DNA from: Arthrobacter zhaoxinii
GTDB lineage: Bacteria; Actinomycetota; Actinomycetes; Actinomycetales; Micrococcaceae
Direction of reading: 5' to 3'
DNA length: 64,000 nucleotides
Assembly: GCF_024385505.1 (NCBI RefSeq)
Contig: NZ_JANFLT010000002.1
Span: 186,001-250,000 of the forward strand
Positions 59,871 through 64,000 of the stretch are shown here, one piece after another. Under the pieces are notes generated by a model, which was not told where the DNA came from, made no database searches, and saw only the letters and a list, made by a program, of their open reading frames with translations. The position numbers were made by a program, and so were the translations under genes. Positions within the stretch are counted from its first letter, which is position 1. The number at the start of each line of letters is the position of its first letter.

Positions 59871-60236
59871 CTAGCCCTGGCAGAGGCAGAAGGGATGACC
59901 CGCCGGATCCAGGAACACGCGGAAGGTCCTTCCCAGCTGGTGCTCATGTTTGGTTGCCCCAAGCGCGAGGACCGCGGCTTCCCCCTCGTCCAGATCGTCA
60001 ACATCGACATCGATGTGCATTTGCTGGGGAGCATCCTGGCCGGGCCAGACCGGCGGCGTGTAGTTCTTCACCCGCTGGAAAGCGAAGCGCTGGCCGGTGA
60101 CGTCGGAAATCTCGGTCCAGTCGCCGTCGTACCCGTCCAGGTCCACCTTCCAATCCAGGAGGGCGCCGTAGAAGGTGGCGAGTGCCTCGGGATCCGGGCA
60201 GTCAATAACTGTGCTGGGTACTCGTGCGATAGCCAT
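59871..60236 (-). CDS. VOC-superfamily protein, recent tandem paralog A
   Basis: 121 residues, nearly identical in most positions to the next gene upstream (60270). The metal/VOC pattern is visible as TVIDCPDPEALATFYGALLDWKV, QMHIDVDVDDLDEGEAAVLALGAT (His) and FLDPAGHPFCLCQG. Members often bind small amphiphilic or aromatic compounds or carry out glyoxalase-like reactions. Only 33 bp separate the two copies, so they are one transcriptional unit. The function is not assigned. Confidence 0.82.
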   Translation of the reverse strand: MAIARVPSTVIDCPDPEALATFYGALLDWKVDLDGYDGDWTEISDVTGQRFAFQRVKNYTPPVWPGQDAPQQMHIDVDVDDLDEGEAAVLALGATKHEHQLGRTFRVFLDPAGHPFCLCQG

Positions 60237-60269
60237 GGCTGGAACCTTAGCCGGGCTTCAGTCACCCTG

Positions 60270-60629
60270 CTAGCCGACACAGATACAGAAGGGGTGGCCG
60301 GCCGGGTCCAGGAACACGCGGAAGGTCTCCCCCGGCTGGAACTCGTGCTTGGTCGCGCCAAGGGCGAGGACGGCGGCTTCCCCTTCGTCCAGATCGTCCA
60401 CATCGACGTCAATGTGCATCTGCTGGGGAACATCCTGACCCGGCCATTCCGGCGGCGTGTAGTTTTCCACCTTCTGGAAGGCGAAGCGCTGGCCGGTGAC
60501 ATCGGTGATGTCCGCCCAGCCGTTGTCGTCCACCGACACCTTCCAGTCCAGGAGGGCGCCGTAGAAGGTGGCGAGTGCCTCGGGGTCCGGGCAGTCGATG
60601 ACAGTGTTGGGAACTCGTGCGATAGCCAT
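60270..60629 (-). CDS. VOC-superfamily protein, recent tandem paralog B
   Basis: 119 residues. It shares with its downstream copy MAIARVP, then TVIDCPDPEALATFYGALLD and ending DPAGHPFC, and differs mainly in residues 30-45, where the substrate-facing loop would be. This localised divergence suggests a change of ligand specificity after duplication. It is the first gene of the pair. The MMPL terminator hairpin lies about 130 bp upstream, so it must have its own promoter in 60630-60757. Confidence 0.82.
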   Translation of the reverse strand: MAIARVPNTVIDCPDPEALATFYGALLDWKVSVDDNGWADITDVTGQRFAFQKVENYTPPEWPGQDVPQQMHIDVDVDDLDEGEAAVLALGATKHEFQPGETFRVFLDPAGHPFCICVG

Positions 60630-60756
60630 GGCGGGAAGCTTAGGGCGCTGCGAGGCCGGCTGTCACGCGAATTTCTGCTGCTGACACGCAGGAACAAGGT
60701 TGCTCCAGGCTCCGGCAGAAGAAGCCACCACCTTCTGGGCATGCTTCGCGGGAACG

Positions 60757-60799
60757 AAAAACGTGCCGCCCTTCCGGAAGGAAGGACGGCACGTTTTTT
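60757..60799. terminator. Rho-independent terminator after the MMPL gene
   Basis: Arms AAAACGTGCCG (60758-60768) and CGGCACGTTTT (60787-60797), extended by CCTTCC/GGAAGG around a GGAA tetraloop, form a 17-bp stem with one mismatch. Runs of A and T flank it, so it would work on both strands. It lies 21 bp past the MMPL stop codon. Confidence 0.9.
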
Positions 60800-60819
60800 G
60801 TTCTTCGGGAACGGGCGGA

Positions 60820-63339
60820 CTAGCTCCGGACCGGTTCCTCCACTTCTGAGTGCTGCTCGTCGACGTGCGGGTGGCGGCGTTCCAGGGAGGCGCCCTCGAC
60901 GTCGACATCCGGCAGGATCTTGTCCAGCCACTTCGGCAGCCACCAGGCCTTGTCGCCGGCCAGGTGCATCAGGGCCGGGACCAGCAGCATCCGCACCACG
61001 AAGGCATCAACGAGGACACCGAAGGCCAGCGCGAAGCCGATCGGCCGGATCATCGTGCTGTGCGAGAAGATGAAGCCGCCGAACACGGACGCCATGATGA
61101 TGGCCGCGGCGGCCACCACCGAGCGTCCGGCGCGGAAGCCCTGGGCGACGGCGAGGCGTGCCGGTGCGCCGTGGACGAAAGCCTCCCGCATGCCGGAGCC
61201 GAGGAAGAGCATGTAGTCCATGGCCAGGCCGAAGAGGATGCCCGCCAGGATGGTCGGCAGGAAGCTCAGGATCGGGCCGGGGGTTTCCACCCCGAAGATG
61301 CCGGCGAGCCAGCCCCACTGGTAGATGGCCACCACGCCGCCGAGGGCGGCGAAGTAGGACAGGATGAAGCCGAGAGTGGCGATCACCGGAACGAAGATGG
61401 ACCGGAACACCAGGATCAGGATCAGCAGGGACAGTCCCACCACCACGCCGAGGTAGAGCGGCAGGGCGGAGCCCAGCTTCTCGGAGATGTCGATGTTGCC
61501 GCTGGCAGAGCCGGCCACGCCGATCTCGTAGTCGCCGTTCTCGCCCTCAACCGGGGACATGCCGCGCAGCGAGTTCACGAGTGTTTCGGTGGATTCGCTC
61601 GTGGGGCCTTCTTCCGGAATGACCTGGAAGGCAGCCACGCTCCGGTCTTCGGAGGTACCGATGGGGGCTACTGCCGCCACGTCGTCCTGCTCGAAGATGG
61701 CGGTGGCAATCTCGTTCTGGGCCACCAGCGCTTCCTCTTCGCTGGGCTCGCCGGGCAGCTCGGCCACGAGCAGCAGCGGACCGTTCTGTCCTTCACCGAA
61801 CTTCTCGGAGACGGCCGCATAGGCCCGGTACTGGGTGGTGTCGTGCGATTCGGCGGAACCGTCGGGCAGGTTCAGCCGCAGGTCCATCGACGGCACGGCC
61901 AGCAGCAGCAGCGCGGCAATGGAGCCGACAACCGTCACCACGGCACGGACGGAGGACATGGGCTTGGCCGACGCGAGCTGCGGGCGGCCCTCCTTGGAGT
62001 CGGCGCCGCCGGCGGGAGTGATGGCCGCGCGTTCCTTGCGGCTGAGGATGCGCATGCCCACGAGCTTCAGCAGGGCCGGGGTCAGCGTGACGGCAACCAG
62101 CACGGCGATGGCAACACAGGCTGCACCCACGGTGCCCATGAGGCCCAGGAACGGGATTCCCGTGACGTTGAGCGCGAGGAGTGCAATGAAGACGGTTGCA
62201 CCGGCGAACACCACGGCGTTGCCCGAGGTGCCGTTGGCCAGCGCAATGGACTCCTGCAGGGAGAGGCCGGTCTTGAGCTGGCGGCGGTGCCGGTTCACGA
62301 TGAACAGGGCGTAGTCGATGCCCACGGCGAGGCCGAGCATCAGGCCCAGCACCGGGGTTACGGAGGCCATTTCGACGACGCCGGAGAAGGCGAGGCCGCC
62401 CAGGGCACCGATGCCGACGCCGATCAGCGCGGTCAGCAGCGGCAGCCCGGCAGCGATCAGGGTGCCCAGCATGACGAACAGGACCACGCCGGCGATGACG
62501 AGGCCAACCACCTCGCCGATGCCGAAGAGCGCCGGAGTCGCGGCCGAGATTTCAGCGGAGAAGTCCACCTTGACCCCGTCGATGGGCTCATCCTCGAAGA
62601 GGGCCACCACGGCATCCTTGGTTTCCTGCGTAATTTCCATCTGCGACTCAGTGAAGGTCACGTTCAGGATGGCGGCGCTTCCGTCCTCGGAAACGGTGCG
62701 GATTTCCGTGGCCATGTCCAGCAGGGCTGCGCCCTGTTCGGCCTGCACGGCGCCGGCTTCCAGCTCTTCGCTGCCGGCGTCCAGCTCCGCCCGCTTAGCA
62801 TCCAGTTCGGCCTGCTGTGCGTCCAGTCCGGCCATCATTTCGGCGGGTGCACCCGCCGCTTCGGCCTGTTCCCGCGCGGCGTCGAGCTGGGCCTGTCCGG
62901 CCTCCAACTGGGCGCGGCCGTCCTCAATCTGGGCGCGGCCTGCCTCAACCTGCGCCAGGCCCGCCTGCAGTTCCTGCCCCTGCTTGGCCCGCTCCGCCTC
63001 GGTGGCGAACGGATCGATGACGTTTTCCACGCCGTCAATCTCGCCGGCCTCGTTAACCCACTCGGAGATTTCCTGCTGCTGGGTATCGGTGAAGCGGGAG
63101 CCGTCGTCCGTCTGAACCATCACGGAGCCGGAGCCGCCCGATGCCTGCGGAAGTTTTTCCTGCAGCCGCTCGGTGACCTTGGTGGTGGGTGTATCGGGAA
63201 TCGAGAACGCGGTGGTGAGGGTGCCGCTGAAGAGCGTGTAGGCCACACCGGCCACCACGAGCACAGCGAACCACGCCGCCAGGACGGTGCGCGCACGGCG
63301 TGCGGCCGCCGCACCAAGGCGGTAGAGGAATTCAGCCAT
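60820..63339 (-). CDS. MMPL/RND-family membrane transporter
   Basis: 839 residues from ATG 63339, with AAAGGAC 9 bases upstream; upstream in-frame codons belong to the tetR overlap. It has the MMPL order: one helix, a large external loop, five to six helices (GLMLGLAVGIDYALFIVNRHRRQ, with the GIDYALF proton-relay region), a second helix and loop, and a second helix bundle (ILFGLAMDYMLFLGSG). The first loop contains a long Ala/Glu-rich heptad-like stretch (AQVEAGRAQIEDGRAQLEAG, residues about 130-215), as in YhgE-type proteins. The tail is acidic/His-rich. It exports lipids or drugs by proton motive force. The TetR gene overlaps its start by 8 bp. Confidence 0.92.
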   Translation of the reverse strand: MAEFLYRLGAAAARRARTVLAAWFAVLVVAGVAYTLFSGTLTTAFSIPDTPTTKVTERLQEKLPQASGGSGSVMVQTDDGSRFTDTQQQEISEWVNEAGEIDGVENVIDPFATEAERAKQGQELQAGLAQVEAGRAQIEDGRAQLEAGQAQLDAAREQAEAAGAPAEMMAGLDAQQAELDAKRAELDAGSEELEAGAVQAEQGAALLDMATEIRTVSEDGSAAILNVTFTESQMEITQETKDAVVALFEDEPIDGVKVDFSAEISAATPALFGIGEVVGLVIAGVVLFVMLGTLIAAGLPLLTALIGVGIGALGGLAFSGVVEMASVTPVLGLMLGLAVGIDYALFIVNRHRRQLKTGLSLQESIALANGTSGNAVVFAGATVFIALLALNVTGIPFLGLMGTVGAACVAIAVLVAVTLTPALLKLVGMRILSRKERAAITPAGGADSKEGRPQLASAKPMSSVRAVVTVVGSIAALLLLAVPSMDLRLNLPDGSAESHDTTQYRAYAAVSEKFGEGQNGPLLLVAELPGEPSEEEALVAQNEIATAIFEQDDVAAVAPIGTSEDRSVAAFQVIPEEGPTSESTETLVNSLRGMSPVEGENGDYEIGVAGSASGNIDISEKLGSALPLYLGVVVGLSLLILILVFRSIFVPVIATLGFILSYFAALGGVVAIYQWGWLAGIFGVETPGPILSFLPTILAGILFGLAMDYMLFLGSGMREAFVHGAPARLAVAQGFRAGRSVVAAAAIIMASVFGGFIFSHSTMIRPIGFALAFGVLVDAFVVRMLLVPALMHLAGDKAWWLPKWLDKILPDVDVEGASLERRHPHVDEQHSEVEEPVRS

Positions 63340-64000
63340 TGAGAGTCTGTCCTTTAGAGGGATGGTTGGGGGAAACTGCGGAACTAGGGCAGGCTTGCCC
63401 GGCCGGTCCGGCGGCATGGCCGGTACGGACGGTGTCGAGAAGCTGGTCCAGCATCCGGGCCCAGCTGCGTCGGGACTGCGGAGTGTCAACGGCACCGGTG
63501 GCGCAGTGCCAGTGGTGGTACAGCACCCCCAGTCCGCTGGTGAGGGCGCCCACCAGCAGGTGCACGCTGAGCTTATCGGCCTCGGGGTGGCGGCTGAGCA
63601 TCACGGAGGAGAGCCGTTCGCTGAGCTCGGTGAAGGCCCGCAGGGCCATGGGGTGTGCCGTCGCTGCCGGCCCCCCGTCTCCGAGCACGCGGTTCAGGTA
63701 GGCCATGGGTCCCACCAGGTCCGCGTTGCGGAAGGCCTCGGCAATTTCGTCCAGCACGGCCGGGCCGTCGGACGCAGGGACGGCGGTCAGGCTTGCGACG
63801 GCGGAACTGAGCACGTCGCTGCAGACCTCGGACACGATGTCATTGATGGAGCCGAAGTGGTTGAACACCGTGCGGCGGGAAACGTCGGCGCGCTGCGCCA
63901 ACTCGTCCACAGTGAAGTCTGTGGTCTGGCGCTCGTCCATCAGCGCGGCCGCGGCAGCCACGATTTCCTGCCGGTGGCGGCTTTTGAGCGCTTTGCGGCG
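63332..64000 (-). CDS. TetR-family repressor of the MMPL transporter (5' end outside window)
   Basis: At least 222 residues are visible, but the frame stays open and coding-like to the right edge (ALKSRHRQEIVAAAAALMDE), so the true start lies beyond 64000. The TetR HTH is FTVDELAQRADVSRRTVFNHFGSINDIV. The C-terminal ligand domain follows. Its stop overlaps the MMPL start by 8 bp, so the two are translationally coupled, and it probably represses the pair. The promoter is off the window. Confidence 0.9.
   Translation of the reverse strand, partial: RRKALKSRHRQEIVAAAAALMDERQTTDFTVDELAQRADVSRRTVFNHFGSINDIVSEVCSDVLSSAVASLTAVPASDGPAVLDEIAEAFRNADLVGPMAYLNRVLGDGGPAATAHPMALRAFTELSERLSSVMLSRHPEADKLSVHLLVGALTSGLGVLYHHWHCATGAVDTPQSRRSWARMLDQLLDTVRTGHAAGPAGQACPSSAVSPNHPSKGQTLNG

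Noticed and set aside
60850-63342. Plus-strand frame of over 800 codons opposite the MMPL gene
   Set aside because: Antisense shadow; composition rich in Gly, His and Gln, no start signal, and the MMPL gene on the other strand is complete.
1-64000. tRNA, rRNA, insertion sequence or prophage genes
   Set aside because: I looked for T-loop motifs, transposase and integrase signatures and phage structural genes and saw none. A tRNAscan and ISfinder search would be needed to be certain.

Overview
The window is G+C-rich actinobacterial DNA, most likely from an Arthrobacter-type member of the Micrococcaceae. The signs are strong third-position G/C bias, frequent GTG and TTG starts, many 4-bp ATGA gene overlaps, a GAF-ANTAR regulator, an actinobacterial LacI/MalFG-type sugar importer and DUF2252, DUF2254 and DUF4386 proteins. 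This assignment is inference from gene content. I saw no rRNA, tRNA, CRISPR array, transposase, integrase or replication origin. It reads as ordinary chromosome with many small metabolic, efflux and regulatory modules.

Layout. 0-6.2 kb: a TetR repressor (cut by the left edge) diverges from a DUF4386 membrane protein over twin palindromic operators, followed by an oxidoreductase row (aldehyde dehydrogenase, GMC oxidoreductase, FAD monooxygenase, F420-reductase-like protein). 6.2-9.1 kb: a RibD/DHFR-like reductase and an ABC exporter pair. 9.2-20.0 kb: a tightly packed nine-gene minus-strand operon. It encodes a LacI repressor, two sugar permeases, a sugar-binding lipoprotein, two ADP-ribosylglycohydrolase-family proteins, a large two-domain protein (putative glycosidase barrel plus FGE-sulfatase-like domain), a CaiB-type CoA-transferase and a CitE-type lyase. 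I read it as an uptake and breakdown pathway for an unidentified glycoside or acid-sugar conjugate, and as the best candidate here for an undescribed system. 20.1-20.5 kb: a guanidinium exporter (Gdx/SugE) under a guanidine-III riboswitch recognised directly in the sequence.

20.6-31.2 kb: small enzymes, an LssY_C membrane protein, an SDR, a 3-hydroxybenzoate-hydroxylase-like flavoprotein with twin IclR-type operators, a 2-hydroxyacid dehydrogenase, a frameshifted ltrA, a YnfA-family gene with a frameshifted tail, and DUF2252. 31.2-43.7 kb: UvrA2-like ATPase, hydrolase, a small protein with serine at every third residue, a two-gene unit with a likely leaderless promoter and twin operators, an aldo/keto reductase, SDR, MerR regulator and two paralogous small membrane proteins. 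43.7-52.3 kb: an acyl-CoA synthetase/dehydrogenase operon under a GntR-like palindrome, GAF-ANTAR, serine hydrolase, GNAT, rhodanese and DUF2254.

52.4-64.0 kb: efflux and signalling. A DHA2 transporter is paired with MarR, an RsbQ-like hydrolase is translationally coupled to a PAS histidine kinase, a second MarR diverges from an ABC exporter, and a duplicated VOC pair is followed by an MMPL transporter behind a TetR cut by the right edge. Most regulators sit beside the transporter or enzyme they probably control, and in many cases a palindrome or direct repeat can be pointed to as the probable operator.
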